NCBI RefSeq assembly: GCF_003065385.1
Contig: NZ_CP023277.1
Location: 388,044 to 452,043 of the forward strand
Reading direction: 5' to 3'
Length of the DNA stretch: 64,000 nucleotides
From: Polynucleobacter acidiphobus
Lineage (GTDB): Bacteria > Pseudomonadota > Gammaproteobacteria > Burkholderiales > Burkholderiaceae
Position 1 is the stretch's first letter; every line of letters begins with the position of its first letter. The notes under the pieces are model-generated. The model had not been told where the DNA came from, did no database searches, and worked only from the letters and a program-made list of their open reading frames with translations. Position numbers and translations under genes: made by a program. Below, in pieces: positions 6,538 to 15,458 of the stretch.

Positions 6538-7467
6538 GTGCAGTCCGGTTTTTATCTCTCAATGATTCTTGCGAGTTTGGGCGCTATCTTATTTGCTGCT
6601 AAAGCGATTGTGGTGAAATTTTCCTACCAATATGGTGCGACTGCGGATGTCGTCCTGACCTTGCGCATGGTATTTTCACTGCCCATCTTTTGGCTAGCAG
6701 TTTGGTGGAACCAACGAGCCACATCACCACAGCCACTCCTTAGGAGAGATGTAACCAAAGTTTGTGCGATTGGCTTATTGGGATACTTTTTATCAAGTTA
6801 TCTGGATTTTCTGGGATTGCATTACATCTCTGCAGGATTAGAGCGTGTGATTTTATATTTGACCCCAGCGATTGTGTTGGTGCTTTCCAAATTCTTTCTC
6901 AAAAAAGAGATTGATCGCAGGCAATATTCGGCAATGGCGGTTGCTTATTTAGGAATCATGATGGTATTTATGCATGATATCGAGCTCAATAACCAGAGCG
7001 CAGTCGTCTTGGGAAGTATTTTGGTATTTCTAGCAGCTGTGGTTTATTCCATCTATTTGATTTTTGCTGGTGAGTTAGTCGGCCGCGTGGGCAGTATCCG
7101 ACTAGTTGCGCTTGCAAGTGCATCAGCCACCGTCGCAACTTGTATTCAGTCTCTCGTCCTAGGGGCAGACCAACTCTTTGTGCAGCAGCCCGAGGTGTAT
7201 TACTTTGCTTTGATCAATGCATTGTTCTGCACCTTCATGCCCATGCTCTTTATCATGATGGCCGTTAACCGCATTGGTTCAAGTTTGACCGCTCAGGCAG
7301 GCACCATTGGCCCAGTAGGGACGGCATTTTTAGGGTGGTATTTCCTGAGTGAGCCGGTGAGTGCCTTGCAACTTGCAGGGATTGCCGTGGTGTTAATTGG
7401 GATTGCAATCCTGCTATCAATTGGCAATAAGCCCAATCAAAACACAGCGCCAACCCCAACGGAGTAG
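6538..7467 (+). CDS. EamA/DMT-family transporter
   Basis: This inner-membrane protein of about 309 residues has ten predicted hydrophobic segments in two EamA repeats. The first runs from GAILFAAKAIVVKFSYQYGA. The second starts near FLAAVVYSIYLIFAGE and ends LAGIAVVLIGIAILLSI. DMT proteins export metabolites or amino acids, or import nucleotide sugars; no substrate can be assigned. I chose GTG 6538 because TAGG lies 8 bp upstream; TTG 6532 and ATG 6562 are alternatives. It converges on fbpC with only 4 bp between the stops. Confidence 0.85.
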   Translation: MQSGFYLSMILASLGAILFAAKAIVVKFSYQYGATADVVLTLRMVFSLPIFWLAVWWNQRATSPQPLLRRDVTKVCAIGLLGYFLSSYLDFLGLHYISAGLERVILYLTPAIVLVLSKFFLKKEIDRRQYSAMAVAYLGIMMVFMHDIELNNQSAVVLGSILVFLAAVVYSIYLIFAGELVGRVGSIRLVALASASATVATCIQSLVLGADQLFVQQPEVYYFALINALFCTFMPMLFIMMAVNRIGSSLTAQAGTIGPVGTAFLGWYFLSEPVSALQLAGIAVVLIGIAILLSIGNKPNQNTAPTPTE

Positions 7468-7471
7468 TTGC

Positions 7472-8542
7472 TTAGTTTTTAAATGTCACTACGTGATCAG
7501 CGCCTAAGCGAATCCCAATCTTTTCACCAATCGCATGGTTATGGTGGCTGGGGACGAATGCAAACACCTCTTGGCCTGAGCTCAGTTTGAGAGTGTATAA
7601 AAAATCAGCACCTCGAAATGCTTTACGTACCACCTCGGCTTGCATGGGGCTTTCATCATCATGCTGAATATCATCGGCGCGTAAGAGTACATCAATCTGT
7701 TTTCCAGGACTCAGTTCCTCGCCAGGATCTAATTGTAACTGCCCCAGTTCAATTTCAACAGCTCCCCCATCGTGGGTTTTGCCTTTGATAAATACACCGC
7801 GACCAATGAACTCAGCGACATAACGCGTATTAGGCTTGTGATAAAGGTCATAGGGTGTATCCCACTGAATAATTTTCCCCTCATTCATCACCCCAATATG
7901 ATCCGCAATCGCAAACGCCTCAAATTGATCGTGTGTCACGAGAAGGGCAGTGACTCCATTGGCCTTGAGGATATCGCGCATCTCACTCGCCAAACGTTCT
8001 CGTAAATCAATATCCAAGTTAGAGAAGGGCTCATCGAGCAAGATGAGATCGGGTTCGGGCGCCATGGCACGTGCCAGTGCCACACGTTGCTGTTGTCCGC
8101 CTGAGAGCTCATGCGGATAAGCACTTGCTTTATCAGCGAGTGCGACGCGTTCTAACCAGAGCATCCCAATACGTTCACGCTCTGCGGCTGAACCGGTGCG
8201 GAGTCCAAACATGACATTCTCAAGAACACTCAGATGTGGGAAGAGGGCAAAGTCTTGAAAAACCATACCAACTTTACGTTCCGCTGGTGGAATTCGAATA
8301 CCGGGTGAGCTCACCGTTTTGCCATAAATCTTGATTTCTCCTGCTTGCACAGACTCAAAGCCGCAAATGGCGCGTAGAACCGTAGATTTGCCACAGCCAG
8401 AGGGGCCCAAAAGACAGGCAATATCCCCTTTGGGGAGTTGGAAACTCAAGCCATTGACAATACGAATCACGCCTGAGCCTTCCTGCTTTGGAAACTCAAT
8501 GGCTATGTTTTCAAGGGAAATCAGGGCTGGATTGGAATTCAT
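7472..8542 (-). CDS. fbpC: Fe(III) ABC transporter, ATP-binding protein
   Basis: This 356-residue ABC ATPase has Walker A GPSGCGKST (46-54), Q-loop VFQDFALFPH, signature LSGGQQQR, Walker B LILLDEP and the H-loop LLVTHDQ. A C-terminal beta-rich TOBE-like regulatory domain (about 240-356) includes VLLRADDIQHDDES. The length and C-terminal domain match the CUT1/FbpC group. The divergent fbpB permease and the fbpA binding protein are adjacent, so this is the energising subunit of a ferric iron importer. It starts at ATG 8542 and is transcribed away from fbpB. Confidence 0.9.
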   Translation of the reverse strand: MNSNPALISLENIAIEFPKQEGSGVIRIVNGLSFQLPKGDIACLLGPSGCGKSTVLRAICGFESVQAGEIKIYGKTVSSPGIRIPPAERKVGMVFQDFALFPHLSVLENVMFGLRTGSAAERERIGMLWLERVALADKASAYPHELSGGQQQRVALARAMAPEPDLILLDEPFSNLDIDLRERLASEMRDILKANGVTALLVTHDQFEAFAIADHIGVMNEGKIIQWDTPYDLYHKPNTRYVAEFIGRGVFIKGKTHDGGAVEIELGQLQLDPGEELSPGKQIDVLLRADDIQHDDESPMQAEVVRKAFRGADFLYTLKLSSGQEVFAFVPSHHNHAIGEKIGIRLGADHVVTFKN

Positions 8543-8623
8543 CCCTATAATTTTCGCATTGAATCATAAAAATTCATAAAAACACCACAACCTACCCATC
8601 TATTTGATCCTTCACCGCAGTTG

Positions 8624-10207
8624 ATGCGCACTAGCTCCATTCTTTTAGCCCTCGCTCTCAGTCTCCCGATTCTGGGACTGATCTTAGCGGCTCTATTAGG
8701 GCAACCTAGCCCCATCGCATCTGATGGGATAGTCGCCGAGCGTACGCTAACCCATCTCTGGAACTATGTGCTGACGGATTACATTGTCACGACGATCCTG
8801 CTGTGTTTAGGTGTCGGTATCGGCGTCTTTGTATTGGGCGTTGGAAATGCGTGGTTAGTGGCGAACTATCAATTTCCAGGAAAGGCCATCTTTGAATGGG
8901 CCTTGATCTTGCCACTCGCAGTTCCTGCCTATGTGATGGCCTATTTGTTTGTCGATTTCTTACAGCATGCTGGTCCTGTGCAAACCATGTTACGTGAGAA
9001 CTTAGGTCTTTCATGGGCATTGCCCGATCCGCGCTCCTTAGGTGGGGCGATATGGACCTTCTCCATGTGTTTATATCCATACGTTTACTTAGTGGCTCGT
9101 ACCTCTTTTTTAGATCGCAGCGCACGATTTATGGAGGTTGCCGAGACCCTGGGATACACCAGTGTGCAAGCATTCATGAAGCTGGTATTGCCTATGGCTA
9201 GACCCGCAATTTTTACTGGTATTGCGTTGGCATTGATGGAGGTCTTAGCCGATTTTGGAGCAGTATCGTACTTTGGCTTGCAAACCTTTGCGACCGGCAT
9301 TTTTAAGGCTTGGTTATCGTTTGGTGATCGCAGTGCTGCAGTTCATCTATCCCTCATGCTCTTAAGTTTTGTCTTGATCGTATTTTATTGGGAGCGTCAC
9401 AATCGAGCCAGGCAACGCTATGCCCTCACCAACACTAATACCCGACCTGCGATCCCAAAGCGCTTAGTCGGTCCGCACGCGCTCTACGCATTTTTATTCT
9501 GCGCCTTAACCCTATTTTTTGCATTTGTTTTGCCAATGGCAGTTTTATTTGATCTTCTAAGCGAGCAGGGGCTAGAGGCTGATCCGCGCTATTGGGGGTG
9601 GTTAAAAAATTCCTTAAGCTTATCCGCGTTCACTGCGATATTGGCTGTACTCTGCGCACTCTTTTTAGCGTATGCCGCACGCCTGACCCAAAGTAAAACT
9701 CTGCAAGGAGTCAATCGCTTACTCACGGTTGGCTATGCTTTGCCTGGAGCAGTTTTGGGTGTTGGTATTTTGTCTCTGTTGGGCTTATTGGATATTGCTT
9801 GGTTGATGTCGGTAAGCGTTGGTATCTTGGTCTATGCCTATCTCATTCGCTTTTTATCTGCAGGCTTGCAAAGCATTGAGACCGGGCTAACCCGTATTAC
9901 CCCAGCGATGGATGGCACCGCTGCGCTCTTGGGCGCTAAACCGCTGGAGATGATTTGGCGGATTCATTTGCCATTACTAAGACGTAGTGTTTTAACGGCT
10001 CTGTTATTTGTGTTTGTGGATGTCATGAAAGAGCTACCAGCCACCTTATTATTGCGACCATTTAACTTAGACACCTTGGCGGTCGCTACCTATCAATTAG
10101 CAGCCGATGAGCGTCTGGCTGAATTAGCTTTACCTGCCTTAAGCATTGTTTTGGTTGGACTTTTACCGGTGATCTTGTTATCAAGGGCTATCGCTCAGAA
10201 ACGTTAA
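8624..10207 (+). CDS. fbpB: Fe(III) ABC transporter, fused permease
   Basis: This 527-residue membrane protein has about twelve hydrophobic segments and two binding-protein-dependent permease halves. The EAA-type loops are VAETLGYTSVQAFMKLVLPM (about 170-190) and DGTAALLGAKPLEMIWRIHL (about 430-450), which contact the ATPase. The duplicated permease is characteristic of FbpB/SfuB iron transporters. The ATG at 8624 is chosen over the TTG immediately before it. It is divergent from fbpC (81 bp apart) and followed 87 bp later by fbpA. Confidence 0.92.
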   Translation: MRTSSILLALALSLPILGLILAALLGQPSPIASDGIVAERTLTHLWNYVLTDYIVTTILLCLGVGIGVFVLGVGNAWLVANYQFPGKAIFEWALILPLAVPAYVMAYLFVDFLQHAGPVQTMLRENLGLSWALPDPRSLGGAIWTFSMCLYPYVYLVARTSFLDRSARFMEVAETLGYTSVQAFMKLVLPMARPAIFTGIALALMEVLADFGAVSYFGLQTFATGIFKAWLSFGDRSAAVHLSLMLLSFVLIVFYWERHNRARQRYALTNTNTRPAIPKRLVGPHALYAFLFCALTLFFAFVLPMAVLFDLLSEQGLEADPRYWGWLKNSLSLSAFTAILAVLCALFLAYAARLTQSKTLQGVNRLLTVGYALPGAVLGVGILSLLGLLDIAWLMSVSVGILVYAYLIRFLSAGLQSIETGLTRITPAMDGTAALLGAKPLEMIWRIHLPLLRRSVLTALLFVFVDVMKELPATLLLRPFNLDTLAVATYQLAADERLAELALPALSIVLVGLLPVILLSRAIAQKR

Positions 10208-10229
10208 AAACCACATAAGTATCAATATT

Positions 10230-10248
10230 ATTGATAATCATTCTCATT
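10230..10248. promoter_or_regulatory. Fur-box-like site upstream of fbpA
   Basis: The 19 bases ATTGATAATCATTCTCATT closely resemble the Fur consensus GATAATGATAATCATTATC, with the strongest match in GATAATCATT. It lies 46 bp before the fbpA start, where repression by Fe-Fur would act on the binding-protein promoter. Iron-regulated transcription of fbpA is inferred. Confidence 0.75.
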
Positions 10249-10294
10249 CGTATTACAATGCAATCTTTGTAATCACGGACAGGAATGGTTTGAC

Positions 10295-11368
10295 ATGCAA
10301 GGAATTTGCTCAGGCTTCACATCTTCAATCAAGAAGGTATCCCTCATATTTGGTTTGGGTTTTGCAATTAGTGCACTACCTAGCCATGCTGCTGAGCCAA
10401 ATACGGTTCTTAATTTGTACTCCGCGCGTCATTATCAAACCGATGAATCGCTCTACGCTAACTTCACAAAAAGTACCGGCATTAAGATTAATCGGATTGA
10501 GGCGGATGACAACGCCTTGCTTGAGCGCTTAAATAGTGAGGGCGCTAAAAGCCCAGCCGATGTGATCTTGCTTGTTGACGCAGCACGATTGTGGCGTGCT
10601 CAGGTCAATGGCATGTTTAAGCCGATTCAGTCCAAGGTATTGGATCAGCGCATACCAGCCAACCTGCGGGCCAAGGCTGATGCAGATGGAACCACCTGGT
10701 TTGGATTTTCAACTCGGGCGCGCATTATTGTGTACAACAAAGATCGCATTAAACCCGGCGATGTGAATACTTATGAGAAATTAGCTGACCCAATTAATAA
10801 AGGTAAGGTGTGCACTCGTTCCGGTTCGCACCCCTACATGTTGTCATTGGTTGGCGCCCTGATTGAGCGTGATGGCACTGCGGCTACTGAGAAGTGGGCT
10901 AAAGGTATGGTTGCCAATATGGCGCGTGCACCCAAAGGTGGTGATACGGATCAAATCCGCGCTGTCGCATCGGGTGAGTGTGCCGTTGCTTTAACTAACT
11001 CCTACTACTTAGCGCGCCTCATGCGCTCAACCAAGCCTGAGGATATTGTGGTGGTTGCTAAAGTGGGTCATATTTGGCCCAATCAAAATGCGGGTGGTGT
11101 GCACATCAATATCTCAGGAGGTGGGGTGGCCAAGAATGCGCCTAATCCTCAAGCCGCTGTGAAGTTTTTGGAGTACCTGGCTAGCGACGCGGCTCAAATC
11201 TACTTTGCTGATGGCAATAACGAGTGGCCCGTAGTGGCATCGGTTCGGGTTGATAATCCAGCCCTAAAGGCCTTAGGACCCTATCAGGTTGAAAAGGTCT
11301 CGATCGCTGCCATCGGCCGCAATCAAGTCGCAGCGCAGCGTATCTTGGATCAGGCAGGCTATCGGTAG
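10295..11368 (+). CDS. fbpA: Periplasmic Fe(III)-binding protein
   Basis: This 357-residue substrate-binding protein of the FbpA/FutA/SfuA family has a signal peptide of about 33 residues ending LPSHA-AEP. The mature start, NTVLNLYSARHYQTDESLYA, has the family pattern with the first tyrosine iron-ligand region. SGECAVALTNSYYLARLMRS holds the tandem tyrosines used for Fe(III) coordination in this family. It delivers iron to FbpB/FbpC. AGGA lies about 12 bp before the ATG, and a Fur-like site lies upstream. It ends before an SDR gene on the other strand. Confidence 0.92.
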   Translation: MQGICSGFTSSIKKVSLIFGLGFAISALPSHAAEPNTVLNLYSARHYQTDESLYANFTKSTGIKINRIEADDNALLERLNSEGAKSPADVILLVDAARLWRAQVNGMFKPIQSKVLDQRIPANLRAKADADGTTWFGFSTRARIIVYNKDRIKPGDVNTYEKLADPINKGKVCTRSGSHPYMLSLVGALIERDGTAATEKWAKGMVANMARAPKGGDTDQIRAVASGECAVALTNSYYLARLMRSTKPEDIVVVAKVGHIWPNQNAGGVHINISGGGVAKNAPNPQAAVKFLEYLASDAAQIYFADGNNEWPVVASVRVDNPALKALGPYQVEKVSIAAIGRNQVAAQRILDQAGYR

Positions 11369-11372
11369 ACGG

Positions 11373-12140
11373 CTAACCGCGACCAACAAATGGCATCTTG
11401 CTTGCCATGATGGTCATGAACAAGATATTGCTTTCGGGCGGCAGTTTGGCCATCTGTAAAACAGCCTGCCCAACATGATCGACATCCATCCGCGGCTCGA
11501 CTTTGATCGAGCCGTCGGCCTGCATAATGCCATTGGCCATGCGCTCGGTCATCTCGGTGGCGGCATTGCCAATATCAATTTGACCGCAGTTAATATTAAA
11601 TGGCCTGCCATCAAGGGCGATGGATTTAGTTAGGCCGGTAATTGCATGTTTGGTCGCGGTATAGGGTGCAGTATTAGGTCTTGGCGCATGGGCTGAAATC
11701 GAGCCATTATTAATAATGCGACCACCTTGGGGTGACTGGGCTTTCATCATCCGCATAGCCTCTTGCGCACATAAGAAGGCGCCACACAGATTACTGTTGA
11801 CGACATTCATCCACTGCTCATAACTCAGTTCATCCATGGGAATGGCTGGTGCGCCCATTCCTGCATTGTTAAATAACACATCAATGCGACCAAACTTGGC
11901 TTTGAGTGTTGCGAACAAAGTCTTGACCTCGTCGGGCTTGCCCACATCGCAGACTACGGCTAGGCAGTTGCTGTCATTGCCACCAATATCGTCAATTGCT
12001 TTTTGCAAACGTTCTAGATTGCGCCCAGTAAGCACGACCGAGAATCCATCGGATAGCAGGGCTTTGGCAGCGGCCTTACCAATACCAGTTCCAGCACCGG
12101 TAACAAGAGCAACACGCAGGGGATTTGAGTTCGTTGGCAT
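11373..12140 (-). CDS. SDR-family oxidoreductase
   Basis: This is a 255-residue short-chain dehydrogenase from ATG 12140. It has the nucleotide-binding motif [11 protein letters not shown] near residue 12, NNAGMG near 92, catalytic serine in [11 protein letters not shown] and YxxxK in YTATKHA. GRNLERL after the second strand hints at NADP preference. A longer upstream frame would overlap the divergent gene at 12185 and has no family match. The substrate is not predictable. It is divergent from the TAXI-like gene with 44 bp between the starts. Confidence 0.88.
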   Translation of the reverse strand: MPTNSNPLRVALVTGAGTGIGKAAAKALLSDGFSVVLTGRNLERLQKAIDDIGGNDSNCLAVVCDVGKPDEVKTLFATLKAKFGRIDVLFNNAGMGAPAIPMDELSYEQWMNVVNSNLCGAFLCAQEAMRMMKAQSPQGGRIINNGSISAHAPRPNTAPYTATKHAITGLTKSIALDGRPFNINCGQIDIGNAATEMTERMANGIMQADGSIKVEPRMDVDHVGQAVLQMAKLPPESNILFMTIMASKMPFVGRG

Positions 12141-12184
12141 GGGTTTAATCAGGGCATAATGGTTAAAAATAGAATGATAAAGCC

Positions 12185-13486
12185 ATGAACCTTTTGTATC
12201 AGATCGCCTCTCGACCTGCCTACTTGGTGACGGCATTTATCGCGATCATTGCCAGCATCTTTTTGACGATCTGGCTGATATTACCCGGGCCTCCCAAGAC
12301 GCTGACGATTGCTACTGGTTTTCCGGAGGGGCTCTACCATCAGTTTGCCAAGCAACTTCAAGCAGAGCTCGCGAAACAAAAGATCACTTTACGGATTCAG
12401 AATACGGGCGGCAGTGCGGATAACTTAGCACTAATGGCGGATCCCAAATCGGGTGTCGATTTAGCGATTATTCAGAGTGGGGTGGGCGACCCTAGTCGCT
12501 ACCCAAAGCTCACTGCATTGGCAGGGCTCTTCTACGAACCTCTCTGGGTTTGGTATCGACCAGAAACGTTTGCCAAAGATGGGGGATCTTTGCAGCAACT
12601 CAGTCAACTCAAAGGAAAAAAAGTATCCATTGGTAATGAGGGGAGTGGCACCAATTTACTCTCCCGGGCGATTCTCAAACTCAATGATATTGAGCCCACG
12701 CAACTTCATTTATTAACCCTCAATCCCGACGAGGCGATTTCACAGCTACGTAAAGGGGGGATTGACGTTGCCATGATTGTTCTAGCGGGCGAGGCACCCC
12801 TCTTGAAAGATTTCTATCAATTACCGGGTATTCGCCTAATGGACTTTGATCAAGCAGAGGCATACACCCGTGTTCTGCCTTTTCTCAAGCGGGTTGATAT
12901 CCCAAGGGGGATTGTGAGTATTGCGCATGATTTACCAAAAGAAGATATCCATGTGATCGCGCCTACGGCAACCTTAGTAGCACATTCGAATATCAATCCT
13001 GCAACGGTGAGTCTTTTGCTAGGTGCTTCCTATGACATATTGCGCAATTACTCGCGCTTGCAAAAACCCGGTGAGTTTCCTTCCAGTAAAGGCTTGGATT
13101 TTCCTATGGATTTAGACGCAGAGATTTTCTTAAAAGACGGCCCTTCATTTTTCTATCGACATCTGCCTTTTTGGGGTGCGGTATGGCTTGAGCGCGTCAT
13201 CAAGATTTTGATCCCGTTGCTCATCATTTTATTTCCCATTTTTGCCTATCTGCCTGCGATTTTGAACCTAAGCTTGAGGATTCGACTGGGTCGACTGTAT
13301 AAGGTCTTGAAGAATATTGAAAAGCGCTTTACCTCCTCAAGAAATGCAGATGATTTATTGACTGAGCTAAATGACCTTGAGAAACGCATTGAGCGACTCA
13401 ATGTATCCCTAATTCAGTCAAAAGAACTCTATGATCTCCGTTCGCATATTGCTTTAGTACGTGATCAGTTAAAACAGGCAAAATAA
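12185..13486 (+). CDS. Membrane-anchored TAXI-family solute-binding protein
   Basis: This 433-residue protein has an N-terminal membrane segment (about 14-37) and a TAXI-type binding domain beginning [20 protein letters not shown], with [16 protein letters not shown] further on. A second hydrophobic stretch (about 335-365: [20 protein letters not shown]) is followed by a charged, probably coiled-coil tail. TAXI proteins usually feed TRAP permeases, but no permease is adjacent. The double anchor and cytoplasmic tail suggest sensing or a scaffolded receptor. It is followed by a dioxygenase gene 7 bp later. Confidence 0.8.
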   Translation: MNLLYQIASRPAYLVTAFIAIIASIFLTIWLILPGPPKTLTIATGFPEGLYHQFAKQLQAELAKQKITLRIQNTGGSADNLALMADPKSGVDLAIIQSGVGDPSRYPKLTALAGLFYEPLWVWYRPETFAKDGGSLQQLSQLKGKKVSIGNEGSGTNLLSRAILKLNDIEPTQLHLLTLNPDEAISQLRKGGIDVAMIVLAGEAPLLKDFYQLPGIRLMDFDQAEAYTRVLPFLKRVDIPRGIVSIAHDLPKEDIHVIAPTATLVAHSNINPATVSLLLGASYDILRNYSRLQKPGEFPSSKGLDFPMDLDAEIFLKDGPSFFYRHLPFWGAVWLERVIKILIPLLIILFPIFAYLPAILNLSLRIRLGRLYKVLKNIEKRFTSSRNADDLLTELNDLEKRIERLNVSLIQSKELYDLRSHIALVRDQLKQAK

Positions 13487-13493
13487 GATTTCA

Positions 13494-14231
13494 ATGTTAG
13501 CGCCCCCATTTACCCCTTTTGATCAACTCCAGCTTTCCTTGCAAGAGCGCGGCTATGCGGTGATATCCCCCGATAGCCTAAGCCAATTAGTGAGGGTCTC
13601 TTTCAAGGATCTGGAGACCTTGAAGACCTATTGGAATAATCTGCCGCGTGATCCGTATTTAAAGGATGGCGGGCGTTATCGCTTTCGTCGCCATGCTAGC
13701 TATTGGATTCATCAAGGAGCTCTTGAATTAGTACCCCATCGTGCCCATTGGCAATCAGTTGATTACAACGCTCTGCATGGCGGGATCGAGCGTTGGTTTG
13801 AGCCCATAGAGCCCGAATTGCAGAACAACTCTACTTGGCAACAATTAATGTTGGGGATCTCGCAATTATTTCCTGCATCTCCAAGATGGTATGTTGAAGC
13901 CCATCCTTTTCGGATCGATACCAGCGATGGTATTGGACGCCCTACACCTGAAGGGGCGCATCGCGACGGTGTCGACTATGTTGTGGTGATTTTGGTGGAT
14001 CGAGTGGGTGTCAAAGGCGGGGAGACCCGTATTTTTGAAGCACAAGGCTCGATTGGTTTGCGGTTTACCTTACAGGATTCTTGGACAGCCTTAGTTTTGA
14101 ATGATGCGAAGATGATTCATGAGACCACACCAATTCAACCGATCGGAACCCATGGCTATCGAGACACCTTGGTGATTACCTTTCGGCGTAACGGTTTTCA
14201 AGAGCCACCACACCGGCAAGATCAGCAATAA
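13494..14231 (+). CDS. 2OG-Fe dioxygenase family protein
   Basis: This 245-residue protein carries a non-haem iron 2-oxoglutarate dioxygenase facial triad: H156 and D158 in AHRDGVDY, H209 in AKMIHETTP, and R223 in GYRDTLVITF as the probable 2-oxoglutarate salt-bridge residue. The overall pattern fits the family of free amino acid hydroxylases (PF10014). It is soluble with no signal peptide. It lies between the TAXI-like gene and an MFS transporter, 7 and 6 bp apart, suggesting one operon. The substrate is unknown, possibly an amino acid. Confidence 0.8.
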   Translation: MLAPPFTPFDQLQLSLQERGYAVISPDSLSQLVRVSFKDLETLKTYWNNLPRDPYLKDGGRYRFRRHASYWIHQGALELVPHRAHWQSVDYNALHGGIERWFEPIEPELQNNSTWQQLMLGISQLFPASPRWYVEAHPFRIDTSDGIGRPTPEGAHRDGVDYVVVILVDRVGVKGGETRIFEAQGSIGLRFTLQDSWTALVLNDAKMIHETTPIQPIGTHGYRDTLVITFRRNGFQEPPHRQDQQ

Positions 14232-14237
14232 ATCATT

Positions 14238-15458
14238 ATGAGCATTCTGAAAGGGAATACACCATGGATGTTGGTAGCCCAGGTCGGTGCTCTATTAGGC
14301 TTTGCTGCATACGCCGTGACCCTGACCACTTTGCAAGGCGAGTGGGGCCTCTCTAATTTTGAATCCGGTCTAATTGCTAGTGCATTCTTTGTTGGATATA
14401 TCGCAGTAGTACCATTTGCCACGGCGCTAACCGATCAGATGGATGCTCGGCGTATTTATATGACCGGAAGTTTGTTAGCGATTGCGGGTCAATTGGGAAT
14501 GGGCTTTATCGCTAGTGGCTTTATCAGCGCTTGCGCTTGTATGATGGTGAGCGGCGCTGGGTTGGCAGCTACCTATATGCCAGGTCTCAAAATCCTTTCC
14601 GATCGAGCTATCCAAGGGGAAATCACCCGTCATATTGCGTTTTATACGGCGTTCTTTGGGGTTGGCACGGGCCTCTCCTACGTCATCTCAGGGTGGATCC
14701 TCGATCTGGGTGATTGGCATCATGTTTACCGTTGGGTCGCTTTGGGCCCAGCATGCTCCCTCCTGATCGTGTTGGTGTTGATTCAGCCAATACGTCATTC
14801 TCACTGGCAAGAAAAAATTACCATCGATTGGCGCAATATTTTTCCGATTCGGAAGTGGCAACAAGTTTTGCAAAATCGCAATGCCTCAGGATACATCCTC
14901 GGATATACCGTTCATTCACTTGAGCTCTTTGCCTCGCGCAGTTGGTTGGTTGCCTTTTTTATCCTTAGTACCCAGCTCTCGGGCGAGCAATTTATTCTGG
15001 CGGCTACGACACTTGCTGGAGTGATTAATTTCTTTGGGGTGCCTGCCTCGATTTTGGGTAACGAGCTTGCCTTAAAGGTGGGTCGCCAACAATGGGTGTG
15101 TATCGTGATGATCACCAGTGCTATTTTTGGGGTTGCTCTCGCTTACTCCATGGGGCATGCCAGTTGGATTATTTTGGCACTGGCGATTGGCCATGCTATT
15201 TTCATCATGGCGGATTCTGCTACGCTGACCGCAGGGCTGGTGACAAGCGCTGACGAGAAGCTCAAGGGAGCGGCAATGGGCTTGCACTCACTCATGGGTT
15301 TTGGGGGTGGATTATTGGGCCCAGCCATTTTTGGCTTTGTACTTGATCTCACTGGATCTCAGTCCGATCGAGTTTCTTGGATCTGGGCTTATGCTTCGAT
15401 CGTCGTTTGGGGAGTGTTATTTGTGATCTATGAGCGTCGCAAGGGCTGGGTCCGCTAA
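14238..15458 (+). CDS. MFS transporter
   Basis: This 406-residue inner-membrane protein has twelve hydrophobic segments. After helix 2, ALTDQMDARRIY fits the family's A motif. AAMGLHSLMGFGGGLLGPAIFG near residue 360 is a typical late-helix motif. It starts 6 bp after the dioxygenase gene, so it may export or import that enzyme's product or substrate. Its stop overlaps the convergent sulP stop by 4 bp. Substrate not predictable. Confidence 0.85.
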   Translation: MSILKGNTPWMLVAQVGALLGFAAYAVTLTTLQGEWGLSNFESGLIASAFFVGYIAVVPFATALTDQMDARRIYMTGSLLAIAGQLGMGFIASGFISACACMMVSGAGLAATYMPGLKILSDRAIQGEITRHIAFYTAFFGVGTGLSYVISGWILDLGDWHHVYRWVALGPACSLLIVLVLIQPIRHSHWQEKITIDWRNIFPIRKWQQVLQNRNASGYILGYTVHSLELFASRSWLVAFFILSTQLSGEQFILAATTLAGVINFFGVPASILGNELALKVGRQQWVCIVMITSAIFGVALAYSMGHASWIILALAIGHAIFIMADSATLTAGLVTSADEKLKGAAMGLHSLMGFGGGLLGPAIFGFVLDLTGSQSDRVSWIWAYASIVVWGVLFVIYERRKGWVR

